64,000 nt of DNA from Actinopolyspora biskrensis (GTDB lineage Bacteria; Actinomycetota; Actinomycetes; Mycobacteriales; Pseudonocardiaceae), in assembly GCF_013408175.1 (NCBI RefSeq), contig NZ_JACBYW010000003.1, positions 372,001 to 436,000 on the forward strand, written 5' to 3'. Shown in pieces: positions 41,838 through 51,222 of this stretch. The notes beneath the pieces are model-generated. The model saw only the letters and a program-made list of their open reading frames with translations, had not been told where the DNA came from and did not search any database. How positions within the stretch are numbered: the stretch's first letter is position 1; each line of letters begins with the position of its first letter. The translations under genes were made by a program, and so were the position numbers.

Positions 41838-43508
41838 TCAACCCGCACGTACCTCGTCGGTCCCGGGCTCCACCCGCTCCCGGCCCTCCCCCGCCCCGGT
41901 GGCCAGGTAGTCGTCCGGGCTGGTGTGATCGGTCCCGCGCGAAGCCCCGGAACGACGCAGCACCGGGGTGAGCACCACGGCCACCAGCAGGTTGAGCAGC
42001 AAAGCGACGGCACCGACGTAGATCTGCGTCCGGACGTCCGGCAGCGGCTGCCAGCCGAAGAGGCTGAAGTCCGACAGCGGCATGGCGGAGCCGCCGAAAT
42101 GCCCCTGACCGGTGACCGGGTCCTTGGGAATCAGGTACAGCTGCCACAGCCCCCAGGACATCCCCACGCCCCATCCGGCGACCAGAGCCCAGCGGTGCAG
42201 CCATCTCGTGTAGAGCGCCACGGCCACTGCGGGCAGCGTCTGCAGGACGATCACACCACCGATGAGCTGCATGTCGATGGAGAACTGCGGATCGATGAGG
42301 ACGATGCTCAGCACCGCTCCGAACTTGACGACCAGCGAGGCGAGCTTGGCCTGCTTGGCCTCCTGGGCCGGGGTGGCCCCCGGCCGGAGATGTTCCTTGT
42401 AGATGTTGCGCGTCCACAGGTTCGCCGCGGCGATGGACATGATCGCGGCCGGGACGAGCGCTCCGATGCCTATCGCCGCGTAGGCCAGCCCGGCGAACCA
42501 GTCCGCGAACATCCTGTCGAACAGCACGGGGACGATCGTGTTGGAGTCCGGTTCGCCGGTGGCCCCGTTGACGATCGGTTCCACCCCGATCGCCAGTGCC
42601 GCGTACCCCAGCAGCGCCAACATTCCGAGCAGGAACGAATAGGCGGGCAGCGCGACCATGTTGCGGCGGATGACCCTGCGTCCCGAGGAGGCCAGGATCC
42701 CGGTCAGCGAGTGCGGGTAGAGGAACAGCGACAACGCCGAGCCGAGGGCCAGCGTGGCGTACTGGAGCTGGTTGTGCTCTCCCAGCAGGATCGAGCCGGA
42801 GGCCTGTCCGGTGTCCGGGTCCGGCCGGGACAGCACGGCGGCCGAATCGTCGATGATCGACCCCCATCCGCCGATCTGCGTGGGCAGGTAGAACACCGCC
42901 ACCAGGATGACCACGTAGATCAGCAGGTCCTTGACGAAGGCGATCAGCGCGGGAGCGCGCAGCCCGGAGTGGTAGGTGTACAGCGCCAGCACCACGAAGG
43001 CGAGGAACAGCGGGGCGTGCCCGGCGAGGCCGCTTCCGTTGAGCCCCATGGTGCGCAGCACTGCCTCCAGCCCCGCCAGCTGCAGCGCGATGTAGGGCAT
43101 CGTCGCCACGATCCCCGTCACGGCCACCAGGGTCGCCAGCAGCGAGGAGTCGTAGCGACCGCGCACGTAGTCGGCCGGGGTGACGTATCCGTGCGCTTTG
43201 GATACCGACCACATGCGCAGCAGCGGGAGCAGCACCAGCGGGTAGAGCACCACGGTGTAGGGCAGCGCGAAGAAGCCCATAGCTCCGGCGCCGAACACCA
43301 GGGCGGGCACGGCCACGAAGGTGTAGGCGGTGTAGAGGTCCCCTCCGACCAGGAACCAGGTTATCCACGATCCGAACCTGCGACCACCGAGCCCCCACTC
43401 GTCGAGGTGCTCCATGGAGGCTGCGCGCCGCCAGCGGCTCGCCGCGAACCCCATGACCGAAACCAGCAGGAACAGCGCGGTGAAAACGCCGAACTCGGTC
43501 CACTGCAT
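41838..43508 (-). CDS. Sodium:solute symporter, MctP-like
   Basis: 556 residues with about thirteen helices. SSS signatures: WGLGGRRFGSWITWFLVGGD near the N-terminus and SGLRAPALIAFVKDLLIYVV. Close in pattern to the monocarboxylate permease MctP, which takes up lactate, pyruvate, propionate and alanine. It starts one base after the DUF3311 stop, so the two are cotranslated; DUF3311 proteins are standard partners of these symporters. Confidence 0.88.
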   Translation of the reverse strand: MQWTEFGVFTALFLLVSVMGFAASRWRRAASMEHLDEWGLGGRRFGSWITWFLVGGDLYTAYTFVAVPALVFGAGAMGFFALPYTVVLYPLVLLPLLRMWSVSKAHGYVTPADYVRGRYDSSLLATLVAVTGIVATMPYIALQLAGLEAVLRTMGLNGSGLAGHAPLFLAFVVLALYTYHSGLRAPALIAFVKDLLIYVVILVAVFYLPTQIGGWGSIIDDSAAVLSRPDPDTGQASGSILLGEHNQLQYATLALGSALSLFLYPHSLTGILASSGRRVIRRNMVALPAYSFLLGMLALLGYAALAIGVEPIVNGATGEPDSNTIVPVLFDRMFADWFAGLAYAAIGIGALVPAAIMSIAAANLWTRNIYKEHLRPGATPAQEAKQAKLASLVVKFGAVLSIVLIDPQFSIDMQLIGGVIVLQTLPAVAVALYTRWLHRWALVAGWGVGMSWGLWQLYLIPKDPVTGQGHFGGSAMPLSDFSLFGWQPLPDVRTQIYVGAVALLLNLLVAVVLTPVLRRSGASRGTDHTSPDDYLATGAGEGRERVEPGTDEVRAG

Positions 43509-43509
43509 G

Positions 43510-43767
43510 TCAGCGCTCTCCCCCGTCCCGCTCCGTCCCGCGTTCGCGCCGATTGGCGGCGCGCACCACGAGTCCTACGCACACCACGCCCAGCGGGACG
43601 AAGAGGAACTGCGCCCAGTAGAACATCGGCAACCCGAGCACCCGGGGCTCGTCGTGGTTCCACAGTGGAGTAACCAGCATCAGCAGCGGCACGAGCAGCA
43701 GCAGGTTCCACGGTGAACGGTCGTGGTTCGGTGTGCGCCCCGTCGCCGCGCGCTCCTGATCGACCAT
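43510..43767 (-). CDS. DUF3311 small membrane protein
   Basis: 85 residues with two helices: PWNLLLLVPLLMLVTPLWNH and FYWAQFLFVPLGVVCVGLVV. The sequence EPRVLGLPMFYWAQFLFVPL is the DUF3311 hallmark. Accessory subunit of the downstream symporter by genomic association. ATG 43767 is used, with GGGGGTG seven bases upstream; GTG 43776 is possible. Confidence 0.9.
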   Translation of the reverse strand: MVDQERAATGRTPNHDRSPWNLLLLVPLLMLVTPLWNHDEPRVLGLPMFYWAQFLFVPLGVVCVGLVVRAANRRERGTERDGGER

Positions 43768-43799
43768 CCACAGCACCCCCGGACGCCGTATTCCTGATC

Positions 43800-43811
43800 A
43801 CTCGATCGAGT
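43800..43811. promoter_or_regulatory. Palindrome upstream of DUF3311-symporter operon
   Basis: ACTCGATCGAGT, perfect, 33 bp before the DUF3311 start. Operator role is inferred from position only. Confidence 0.4.
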
Positions 43812-43957
43812 AGCAGCATGCTAATGGGAGCCGATCCGCGTGGGAAGAGGTCCGAACCGCCCGGACCGGCGGGAGCGCTGAGCGCACTCCTGACGGAAGT
43901 CCAGCGGCCCCGGGGCTCGGCCAACGCGAACCGAGCCCGCCGGCCCTCCGACCTCGG

Positions 43958-44629
43958 TCATTCCCACGGGAGGGCGTCGGGCAGCTGAGCGAGCCCGTCG
44001 AGGACCACCTCCGGTGCCGGGGCGAACGGGTAGTTCGGACTCGCGGGCGAAGCCAGCTGCGCCACCCGCATCCCCACCAGGGCGGCCCCAGCGCAGTCGA
44101 ACGGATTGCCGGAAACCAGCCAGATCCCCTCGAGCGGGACCTCCAGCCGCGCGGCCAGGTGCCGGTACGTCTCCGGTGCGGGTTTGAACGCCCCGACCTC
44201 GGAACAACCGACCACCTTCTCGAACCGGTCCGCGATCCCGTGCTCGGTGAGGATCCTGTCCAGCCCTCGGACGTCCCCGTTCGAGAACACGGCCAGCCTG
44301 GCCCCACGGGTGGAGAGCTCGTCCAGCACCTCGGGGACACCGTCGAACAGCTCGGGGACGGCGACCCGCTCCAGCGCGGCCGCGCGCTGCTGCTCGCCGA
44401 GTTCCACGTGGGTGGCCGCCAGCGCCATGTCCAGGGCCTGGGCCGTCACCGTGGACCAGTCGAGCTTCCTGTCCGCTGCGGTGAGCAACCAGGAGACCTC
44501 CAGCTGGTAGCGCCGCCACGACGCGGCGATCACCTCGGGTTCGCTCGTGTGCGGCCGCAGTCCCCGCGCGTAGCTCGCCGGATCGGCGAGGGTCCCGAAA
44601 ACGTCGAACGCCACTGCCGGTGCGGACAC
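43958..44629 (-). CDS. Haloacid dehalogenase type II-like hydrolase
   Basis: 223 residues. The nucleophile is Asp9 in FDVFGTL; the second motif is LAVFSNGD, and the third [27 protein letters not shown]. The pattern is that of L-2-haloacid dehalogenases, although many relatives act on phosphoesters. GTG 44629 is selected because GAGGGAG lies six to seven bases upstream. Divergent from the dipeptidase gene. Confidence 0.87.
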   Translation of the reverse strand: MSAPAVAFDVFGTLADPASYARGLRPHTSEPEVIAASWRRYQLEVSWLLTAADRKLDWSTVTAQALDMALAATHVELGEQQRAAALERVAVPELFDGVPEVLDELSTRGARLAVFSNGDVRGLDRILTEHGIADRFEKVVGCSEVGAFKPAPETYRHLAARLEVPLEGIWLVSGNPFDCAGAALVGMRVAQLASPASPNYPFAPAPEVVLDGLAQLPDALPWE

Positions 44630-44793
44630 GCCCAACTCCCTCACGTGCGGGTCACGGTCGACGGTTCCGGTTCCCACCGTCCACGACGAAGGTCGCAGAC
44701 CCGTTCGCCCGCGGCAACGCCACCGGAAGCTCCCGGGAGCGGACTGGGATCATCGGGGTGTCCGCCGAGAACCGCACACGAGAACGAGGGCCC

Positions 44794-45996
44794 ATGAGCG
44801 ACACAGCGCGCGCCGAATCGCGAGAACGCGCCCGAGAGCTGCTGTCCACCACCCCGGTCCTGGACGGCCACAACGATCTGCCCTGGGCGCTGCGGGAGCA
44901 GGTGGGCTACGACCTCGCCCGCAGGGAACTCACCGAGGACCAGTCGGAATCGCTGCACACGGATCTGGGGCGGCTGGAGTCCGGTGGGGTCGGCGCGCAG
45001 TTCTGGTCGGTGTACGTGCGCACGGACCTCGGCGGCGACAACGCGGTGACCGCGACCCTGGAGCAGGTGGACTGCGTGCGTTCGCTGCTCGAGCGCTACC
45101 CGGAGCGGCTGGAGCCGGCCCGTTCGGCCTCCGAGATCGAACGGGCCCGTGAGCTCGGGAGGACGGCTTCGCTGATGGGGGCCGAGGGCGGGCACTCCAT
45201 CGCCTGCTCGATGGGTGCTCTGCGCGGGCTGTACGAGCTCGGGGTGCGCTATCTGACGCTCACGCACAACGACAACGTGCCCTGGGCCGATTCGGCCACC
45301 GACGAACCCGCCGCGGGCGGGCTCACCCGCTTCGGGGCCGAGGTGGTGCGGGAGATGAACCGCCTGGGCATGTTGGTGGACCTCTCGCACACCTCCGCCG
45401 ACACGATGCGCGACGCGCTGCGGACCAGCCGTGCCCCGGTGATCTTCTCGCATTCCAGCGCCCGGGCGGTCTGCGACCACCCCCGCAACGTGCCCGACGA
45501 CGTGCTGGGCGCGCTCCCGGACAACGGCGGGGTGGCGATGGCGACCTTCGTGCCGAAGTTCGTGCTGCCCGAGGTGGCCGAATGGGACGCCCGGCTCGAC
45601 CGGTACCTGATCGAGCGGGGACTGCACCCGCTGGCCGACGAGGACGAGGCGTGGCGGGCTCGCCGGGAGTTCGAGGACGCCGAACCGCGCCCGGAGGCGC
45701 GGGTGTCCGATGTGGCCGATCACCTCGACCACATGCGCGAGGTGGCCGGAGTCGACCACGTCGGGCTCGGCGGCGACTTCGACGGGACGGTGTTCACCAC
45801 TTCGGGGCTGGGGGACGTGTCCTGCTACCCCGAGCTGGTGGCCGAACTGCTCGACCGCGGCTGGTCCGAACAGGACCTGGCCAAGCTGACCTGGCACAAC
45901 CCGATCCGCGCGCTGCGCGCGGCCGAGGAGGTGTCCGAACGGCTGCGCCGCACCGAGCCACCGTCGATCGCCACCGTGGAGCGGCTCGACGGGTAG
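44794..45996 (+). CDS. Membrane dipeptidase (peptidase family M19)
   Basis: 400 residues. Zinc ligands: His26 and Asp28 (DGHNDLP), the bridging Glu in GAEGGHSI, then [10 protein letters not shown] and [27 protein letters not shown] near the C-terminus binds substrate. Cleaves dipeptides including D-containing ones; bacterial members are cytosolic, and no signal peptide is seen here. ATG 44794 gives MSDTARAES. Monocistronic. Confidence 0.93.
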   Translation: MSDTARAESRERARELLSTTPVLDGHNDLPWALREQVGYDLARRELTEDQSESLHTDLGRLESGGVGAQFWSVYVRTDLGGDNAVTATLEQVDCVRSLLERYPERLEPARSASEIERARELGRTASLMGAEGGHSIACSMGALRGLYELGVRYLTLTHNDNVPWADSATDEPAAGGLTRFGAEVVREMNRLGMLVDLSHTSADTMRDALRTSRAPVIFSHSSARAVCDHPRNVPDDVLGALPDNGGVAMATFVPKFVLPEVAEWDARLDRYLIERGLHPLADEDEAWRARREFEDAEPRPEARVSDVADHLDHMREVAGVDHVGLGGDFDGTVFTTSGLGDVSCYPELVAELLDRGWSEQDLAKLTWHNPIRALRAAEEVSERLRRTEPPSIATVERLDG

Positions 45997-46124
45997 GCCG
46001 CCGGTCGAGCGGGCTCCGCCGCTTCGGGAGCCTGCCCGGAGAACCGCTCCACGACCAGCGGCTCCGTTCGCGGAGGCTCCGGAGCGGCTTCCGCCCCGGC
46101 GGCGAGCCCGAGCCGAACCGTATT

Positions 46125-46136
46125 TTCGACGTCGAA
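46125..46136. promoter_or_regulatory. Putative MarR operator 1
   Basis: TTCGACGTCGAA, a perfect palindrome 26 bp before the marR start, followed by CTG. Nearly the same sequence (TTCGACATCGAACAG) recurs before the flavin hydroxylase gene. Confidence 0.6.
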
Positions 46137-46162
46137 CTGTCTTCTGGCGTACTATCGCACGT

Positions 46163-46678
46163 ATGACCGGCACCGCCAACGTCCCCGACGGAGTGGAGAC
46201 TTCCGCACGGAGGTGGCGGGAGCAGCGCCCCGATCTCGACGTCTCTCCGCTCGCCGTGACCGGCGGGCTCGCGACGGCCTCCCGCCGGATCGAGGAGCGC
46301 CTGCGGGTGGTGCTGAACGAGCACGGCCTGAACGGCTGGGAGTTCGACGTGCTCGCCACGCTGCGCACGAACGGCGAGCCGTACGAGATGTGCCCCGGAA
46401 CCATCGGGGGGCATCTGAGCGTGTCCAACAGCACGATGACCAACCGGATCAACCGGCTGGAGAGCTCCGGGCTGGTCGAGCGGCACTTCAGCCCGCAGAA
46501 CCGCAGGATCATAATCGTCCGGTTGACGGAACGCGGTTTCGAGGTCGCCGACCGGGCGATGAGCTCCTACCTGGCCGAGAGCAAGAACGCCATCGGCGCC
46601 CTGTCCTCCGCTGAGGTCGACCAGCTGTGCGGGTTGCTGCGCAAGCTGAACGCGGGGGTTCCCACCACCGCCGACTGA
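46163..46678 (+). CDS. MarR-family transcriptional regulator
   Basis: 171 residues. Winged helix: LNGWEFDVLATLRTNGEPYE, then GGHLSVSNSTMTNRINRLES and SGLVERHFSPQNRRIIIVRL. An N-terminal extension of about 30 residues precedes it. MarR proteins often sense phenolics or drugs. It lies upstream of a flavin hydroxylase whose promoter holds a matching palindrome, so it probably represses both. Confidence 0.9.
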   Translation: MTGTANVPDGVETSARRWREQRPDLDVSPLAVTGGLATASRRIEERLRVVLNEHGLNGWEFDVLATLRTNGEPYEMCPGTIGGHLSVSNSTMTNRINRLESSGLVERHFSPQNRRIIIVRLTERGFEVADRAMSSYLAESKNAIGALSSAEVDQLCGLLRKLNAGVPTTAD

Positions 46679-47031
46679 CCCGCCCGTTTCCGCGCACCGT
46701 CGGGCACGTGCTCCGTCCCTGGTTCCCGGTCGCCCGATCCCGGTGGTCGCGGTGGCCGCCGTCCCCCTTCACCTCTCCCGGAACCGCTGTCCACGGGATT
46801 CACGTTCTCAGCCCGTCCACGGCGGAACAGCTCGCGCGGAACCCTTCAGAAACCCGTTGCTCCACGACGTACTGTCCAGTATCTTACTATTCGACATCGA
46901 ACAGTACTCGATCGAAATGTATCTGGCGTGGACGCGGACCCCGAACCGGCGGGCTCCCCGGGATCGGATCGGGCGAACGAGCAGCGACCGGTCGAGCGTC
47001 CTCGGCGGGCGAGGCGGAGAGGCGGGCAACC
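46679..47031. other. 353-bp region upstream of the flavin hydroxylase
   Basis: No gene is supported. AT-rich between about 46860 and 46925, where the promoter and the second MarR-type palindrome lie. The leader after the promoter is about 100 nt. Confidence 0.5.
46890..46901. promoter_or_regulatory. Putative MarR operator 2
   Basis: TTCGACATCGAA followed by CAG, with one change from operator 1. It overlaps an AT-rich promoter-like stretch (AGTATCTTACTAT) at the start of the hydroxylase leader. Confidence 0.6.
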
Positions 47032-48528
47032 GTGAACGAACAAGAGCACGTGGACGTCCTGATAGCGGGCGGAGGCCCGGTCGGCCTGCTGCTGGCCAAC
47101 GAACTCCGCAAGCGGGACGTCTCGGTCCTGGTGGCCGAGGCCGCGTCGGAGATCCGCCGGGAACCACGCGCCGGGACCCTGCACGCGCGCACCGTTCAGA
47201 CGCTGTCCAGGCAGGGGTACCTCCGCGCCCCGAACCCCGGATCGGGATCCCCCGGATCCGCCCCGTTCCACTTCGCCGGACTGCCCGCGCTGACCCTCCG
47301 GACCCCCGCGACGGAAGGGCCACCGCTGCTGAGCGCCCCCCAGGCCGAACTCGAACGGACGCTGGACGAGCTCGCACGGGAGTCGGGAGCCGACGTCCGA
47401 CGTGGCCTGCGCGTCGCGGAGTTCGAACACGACGCCCACGGGGCCGAGGTGGTCCTCCGCTCGCACCACGACGAGCACCACGTGCGGGCCAAGTACGTGG
47501 TGGGAGCGGACGGGGCCCGCAGCACGGTCCGCGAGCACGCCGGGATCACCAGCGCCACCCACCCAGCCAACTTCACCGCCCTGCTCGGAATGGTCCGGCT
47601 CGGTCGTCCCGAAGGGGTCCCGGGCGGGTGGACGCACGGACGCCACGGCTGGACCCTGATCAACCCCAACCCGGCGGGGCACAGCCGGGTGATCGCGCAC
47701 GACTTCACCCGGCCGCTGCCCCACCACCGCTCACCGGCCGACCTCGAACAGCTGCGCGAAACCACCTCACGGATCCTCGGTTTCGAGGTCGCCATGAGCG
47801 ATCCGGAGTTCCTCACCAGGTTCAGCGACTTCTGCAGGCTCGCCGACCGCTTCCGGAACGGCCGCGTGCTGCTCGCCGGGGACGCGGCGCACGTGCACTC
47901 GCCGCTGGGCGGGCAAGGGGTCAACCTCGGACTGCAGGACGCGACCAACCTCGGCTGGAAACTCGCGCTGGTGGTCTCCGGCAAGGCCCCGGATGAGCTG
48001 CTGGAGACCTACCACGTGGAACGACACGCGGCCGCCCGCACGGCGATCGACAACACGCGGGCGCAAGCGGCGCTGATGTATCCCGGCGAGGAGTTCGACC
48101 AGCTCCGCGAGCTGTTCCGGAGCTTGCTGGAACTGCGCGAGGCCAATGACCACGTGCAGGGGCTGATCAGCGGCCAGAGCGTCACCCACGAACCGCTGGA
48201 CACCGCCGATGCCGGACACGAGGGACGTTTCCTGTCCAATCTCGGCCTGTCGACCGGGGGGAGGCGGACGAGCGTCGCCGAGCTGCTGGTGCGCGGCGAC
48301 GGGTTGCTGCTGCTCACCGAAGAGGCCGCGTGCGGCCTCGCGGACGCGGCCCGGCAGTGGAAGGACCGCGTCGACGTTCGCGAGGTGGAGCTCGACGAAC
48401 GGCAGGAGTGGAATGCCGCGCTGCTGCGTCCCGACGGCTACCTCGCGTGGACCGACGCGGCGGGCGACACCTCACCGCGGGGGTTGCGGCGACACCTGAA
48501 CCACTACTTCGGCCCTTCCGAGGATTGA
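47032..48528 (+). CDS. FAD-dependent aromatic hydroxylase (rifampicin/polyketide monooxygenase type)
   Basis: 498 residues. VDVLIAGGGPVGLLLANELR binds FAD; KYVVGADGARSTVREHAGI is the DG motif; RVLLAGDAAHVHSPLGGQGV, NLGLQDATNLGWKLALVVSG is the GD motif. The C-terminal thioredoxin-like domain (after about residue 380) places it with PheA/TetX/Rox-type hydroxylases. Could inactivate an aromatic antibiotic or attack a phenol. GTG 47032 follows GGAGAGG. Control by the upstream MarR is likely. Confidence 0.88.
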   Translation: MNEQEHVDVLIAGGGPVGLLLANELRKRDVSVLVAEAASEIRREPRAGTLHARTVQTLSRQGYLRAPNPGSGSPGSAPFHFAGLPALTLRTPATEGPPLLSAPQAELERTLDELARESGADVRRGLRVAEFEHDAHGAEVVLRSHHDEHHVRAKYVVGADGARSTVREHAGITSATHPANFTALLGMVRLGRPEGVPGGWTHGRHGWTLINPNPAGHSRVIAHDFTRPLPHHRSPADLEQLRETTSRILGFEVAMSDPEFLTRFSDFCRLADRFRNGRVLLAGDAAHVHSPLGGQGVNLGLQDATNLGWKLALVVSGKAPDELLETYHVERHAAARTAIDNTRAQAALMYPGEEFDQLRELFRSLLELREANDHVQGLISGQSVTHEPLDTADAGHEGRFLSNLGLSTGGRRTSVAELLVRGDGLLLLTEEAACGLADAARQWKDRVDVREVELDERQEWNAALLRPDGYLAWTDAAGDTSPRGLRRHLNHYFGPSED

Positions 48529-48948
48529 CACCTCAGCACATCTCGGTACGGTCGTCACAACGAGACGACGACCGCACCGAACGTGTTCGAATCCGACGAC
48601 GGAAACGGAAAACCCGAACCAAGAACATACCGGGAAATCACCGTCGTCCAGCAGAGTATCCGCCGGCGGGGCCCGTCGGCGAAAAATAGTTTCACCGGCA
48701 TTTTTGCTATCCTGGGCAAGGTGATCCCCACCCGGCCTGTCCGGCGCAACGGGCCGCTTCGAGCAAAACCGACAGGAGACGACGCGGAGAAATGTAACCG
48801 ACGGCGAACCGAACGCGACTCGACCCGAAACCGCATCCGGAAGTCCGGCCCGAGCGAGCCACCTCCCCCTTGCGGCCTGTCGGTACCGTAACCTCCACGC
48901 CGCTGTGCGGCACGTTCAACGACCCCGAGCATCCCCAGGAGCGCGCCG
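48529..48948. other. 420-bp region upstream of nhaC
   Basis: No coding frame is supported. A promoter-like TATCCT near 48710 follows an AT-rich tract, which leaves a leader of about 230 nt. I do not see a confident terminator/antiterminator or known sodium riboswitch core. Confidence 0.4.
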
Positions 48949-50520
48949 ATGTCCGACTCGTTCTTATCCCTGGTCCCCCCGATACTGGCCCTCGGACTGG
49001 TCGTGCTCTCACGAAAAGTTCTGCTTTCGCTGAGCATCGGAATTCTTTCCGGTGTGGCCCTGCTGAACGGGTTCGAACCGCTGCCTTCCCTGGGGATGCT
49101 CTACGAGATCGTGGCGGGGATATTCGTGTCGGACGGCGGAATCAACACGGGCAACGTGTTCATTCTCGGTTTTCTGCTCGTCCTCGGAATGACCGCGGCG
49201 CTCATATCGGTGTGCGGCGGGAGCAGGTCGTTCGCCGAATGGGCCGCGCGCCGGTTCGAAACGCGCCGCGGCACCCTTTCCTTCCCGGCGCTGCTCGGGG
49301 TGATCCTGTTCATCGACGACTACTTCAACGCGCTGGTCGTCGGCAACGTCAGCCGGCCGGTGACCGACCGGCACGGAATATCCCGGGCCAAGCTCGCCTA
49401 CACCGTCGACTCCACCTCCGCCCCGATCTGCATTCTCATGCCCATCTCCAGCTGGGGCGCCTACATAATCTCCGTGTTCGCAGGCATGGCGACGGTGAGC
49501 GGATTCGCGGGCGTGGGCGGGCTGGAAGCCTTCGTCCGGACCGTGCCCGCCAACTACTACGCCCTGATCGCGCTGCTCATGGTCGGCTGTGTGGTGTTCT
49601 TCGGCCTCGACATCGGCCCGATGCGCACCCACGAGAAGCGTGCCCTGAGCGGCGGGGGACTCACCGATCCGGCGAAGGGGACCGTCGCGGGCGACACCGG
49701 AGACGAGCAGGCCAACCCCGCGGGCAGGATCCGGGACCTCGTCCTGCCCATCGCGGCCCTGGTGGTCGCCACCGTCACCGCGATGATCGTGACCGGGGCG
49801 CGGGCGAGCTCCGAGACCACCCCGCTCTCGGTCTTCGAGAACACCGACGTTCCCACTTCGCTGCTGTGCGGCGGTGTCGTCGGCTGGCTCGTCGCGATCT
49901 TCTTCGCCCGCCGCCGCGGCACCGGCAACGCGGCGCTGGGCCGCGGGCTGTGGTCCGGGGTGAAGTCGATGATGCCCGCCATCTGGATCCTGCTGTTCGC
50001 CTGGACCATCATCGAGGTGATCGACCAGCTGGGCACCGGGGAATACCTCGCCGGTCTGGTGAGCGGGCGCATCGACACCGCGCTGATCCCGCTGCTGATC
50101 TTCCTGATAGCGGGGTTCATGTCGCTGTCCACCGGAACGTCCTGGGGAACGTTCGGCATCATGCTGCCGATCGCCGCGGACATAGCCGCCTCGACCGACC
50201 CCGGCCTGATGTTCGCCGTGCTGGGGGCCGTGCTGGCCGGTGCGATCTGGGGCGACCACTGCTCCCCCATCTCGGACACCACGATCATGTCCTCGGCCGG
50301 TGCGCAGTCGCACCACATCGACCACGTGGTGACCCAGCTGCCCTACGCGTTGATCATCGCGGGTGTCTCCGCGGTCGGTTACCTGGCTCTCGGGCTGACG
50401 GGGAGTGGCTCGATCGGCCTGCTCGTCTCGCTCGCGCTCTTCGCCGCGACCGTCGCCGTGCTGCGGAGGCTGTCCCGCGAGACGCGCTCCCCCGAGGGCG
50501 AGCCGTCCGGAGCGCCGTGA
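48949..50520 (+). CDS. NhaC-family Na+/H+ antiporter
   Basis: 523 residues with about twelve helices. FIDDYFNALVVGNVSRPVTD and VDSTSAPICILMPISSWGAY are NhaC hallmarks, as is GDHCSPISDTTIMSSAGAQS. It exports sodium against protons, or an organic substrate in related members. CAGGAG precedes the ATG. Its last 140 bp overlap, on the opposite strand, the tail of the small membrane-protein gene. Confidence 0.92.
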   Translation: MSDSFLSLVPPILALGLVVLSRKVLLSLSIGILSGVALLNGFEPLPSLGMLYEIVAGIFVSDGGINTGNVFILGFLLVLGMTAALISVCGGSRSFAEWAARRFETRRGTLSFPALLGVILFIDDYFNALVVGNVSRPVTDRHGISRAKLAYTVDSTSAPICILMPISSWGAYIISVFAGMATVSGFAGVGGLEAFVRTVPANYYALIALLMVGCVVFFGLDIGPMRTHEKRALSGGGLTDPAKGTVAGDTGDEQANPAGRIRDLVLPIAALVVATVTAMIVTGARASSETTPLSVFENTDVPTSLLCGGVVGWLVAIFFARRRGTGNAALGRGLWSGVKSMMPAIWILLFAWTIIEVIDQLGTGEYLAGLVSGRIDTALIPLLIFLIAGFMSLSTGTSWGTFGIMLPIAADIAASTDPGLMFAVLGAVLAGAIWGDHCSPISDTTIMSSAGAQSHHIDHVVTQLPYALIIAGVSAVGYLALGLTGSGSIGLLVSLALFAATVAVLRRLSRETRSPEGEPSGAP

Positions 50521-50807
50521 GTGCAACGCCGCCGGTTCCGGCCGTCGTCGGCGACCGGCGGCTCCCGCCGCCTCCGCCGCTCGTCCGTTCGTTCCCGGCG
50601 CACCGGGGGGTCCTCGCGCTCCGGGCGCGTCCGACCCGACCCGTTCGGCCTCCTCCGGCGGCCGAACAGCACGACCGGGCAGAGCACCAGCAGGATCCAG
50701 GGCCAGTACCAGCCGTAGTTCTCACCGATGTGGCGCGCGGTCAGGTACCAGCCGACGAACAGCGCCAGGGCGGTCACCACCCATTCCGGGGAGAACCCCT
50801 CGTTCAC
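50379..50807 (-). CDS. Small two-helix membrane protein with long basic tail
   Basis: 142 residues from GTG 50807, with GGGAGAA upstream. VNEGFSPEWVVTALALFVGW and NYGWYWPWILLVLCPVVLFG are two membrane segments joined by a short loop (YLTARHIGE). The remaining 90 residues are Arg/Glu-rich and lie partly antisense to nhaC. The membrane part looks genuine; the tail may be a chance extension. Function unknown. Confidence 0.55.
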   Translation of the reverse strand: MNEGFSPEWVVTALALFVGWYLTARHIGENYGWYWPWILLVLCPVVLFGRRRRPNGSGRTRPEREDPPVRRERTDERRRRREPPVADDGRNRRRCTHGAPDGSPSGERVSRDSLRSTATVAAKSASETSRPIEPLPVSPRAR

Positions 50808-51222
50808 GCGGGTGTTCTCCCGGGCCTCGCGCCCGGAGGAGTCGTCTCGCCGCACCGGCACTCTCCCGTCCACTCGTCCGACTCGAACCGGGGGAGAGCT
50901 CCACGACGCGGGCACGATCCGGGCTCCGCCCCCTCGGGTACTCAGCACATCACCGCGAACGCGGGCGCGGCATCAGTACTCGCACCGAGCAGGATCCGGA
51001 AAAACACTCATATAGAGAGCGCGCGGGGTGGTCTGCTCGGGTGGGTGAAAGCGGCTGCACCGCTTTCCCGAGGACCGACCCGAGCGAGCGAGTGCTCGCC
51101 CTATCCGCGCACCCGCTCAGGAGGTTGTGCGGATCGGTTCGCGCGGCTGGTCGGGTAGCCGTCACGTGAGCCGACGCCTCGGGAACGTCGCGGGGCACCT
51201 CGAGCAGCCGCCCCCGCTCGCG
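50808..51222. other. 415-bp intergenic region with REP-like hairpin
   Basis: Holds the promoter of the membrane-protein gene at its left and, at 51036-51068, a family-2 repeat. Right of that the outer palindrome GCTCGGGT...ACCCGAGC (51035-51089) could terminate the two-component operon. No gene is supported. Confidence 0.45.
51036..51068 (+). repeat. REP-like hairpin, family 2, copy iii
   Basis: CTCGGGTGG, then AAAGCGG-CTGCA-CCGCTTT. Stem position 2 differs from copies i and ii but remains paired. It is enclosed by a wider inverted repeat CTCGGGT/ACCCGAG. Confidence 0.6.

Noticed and set aside
48600-48948. Sodium riboswitch upstream of nhaC
   Set aside because: No recognisable conserved core; kept only as a low-interest observation.
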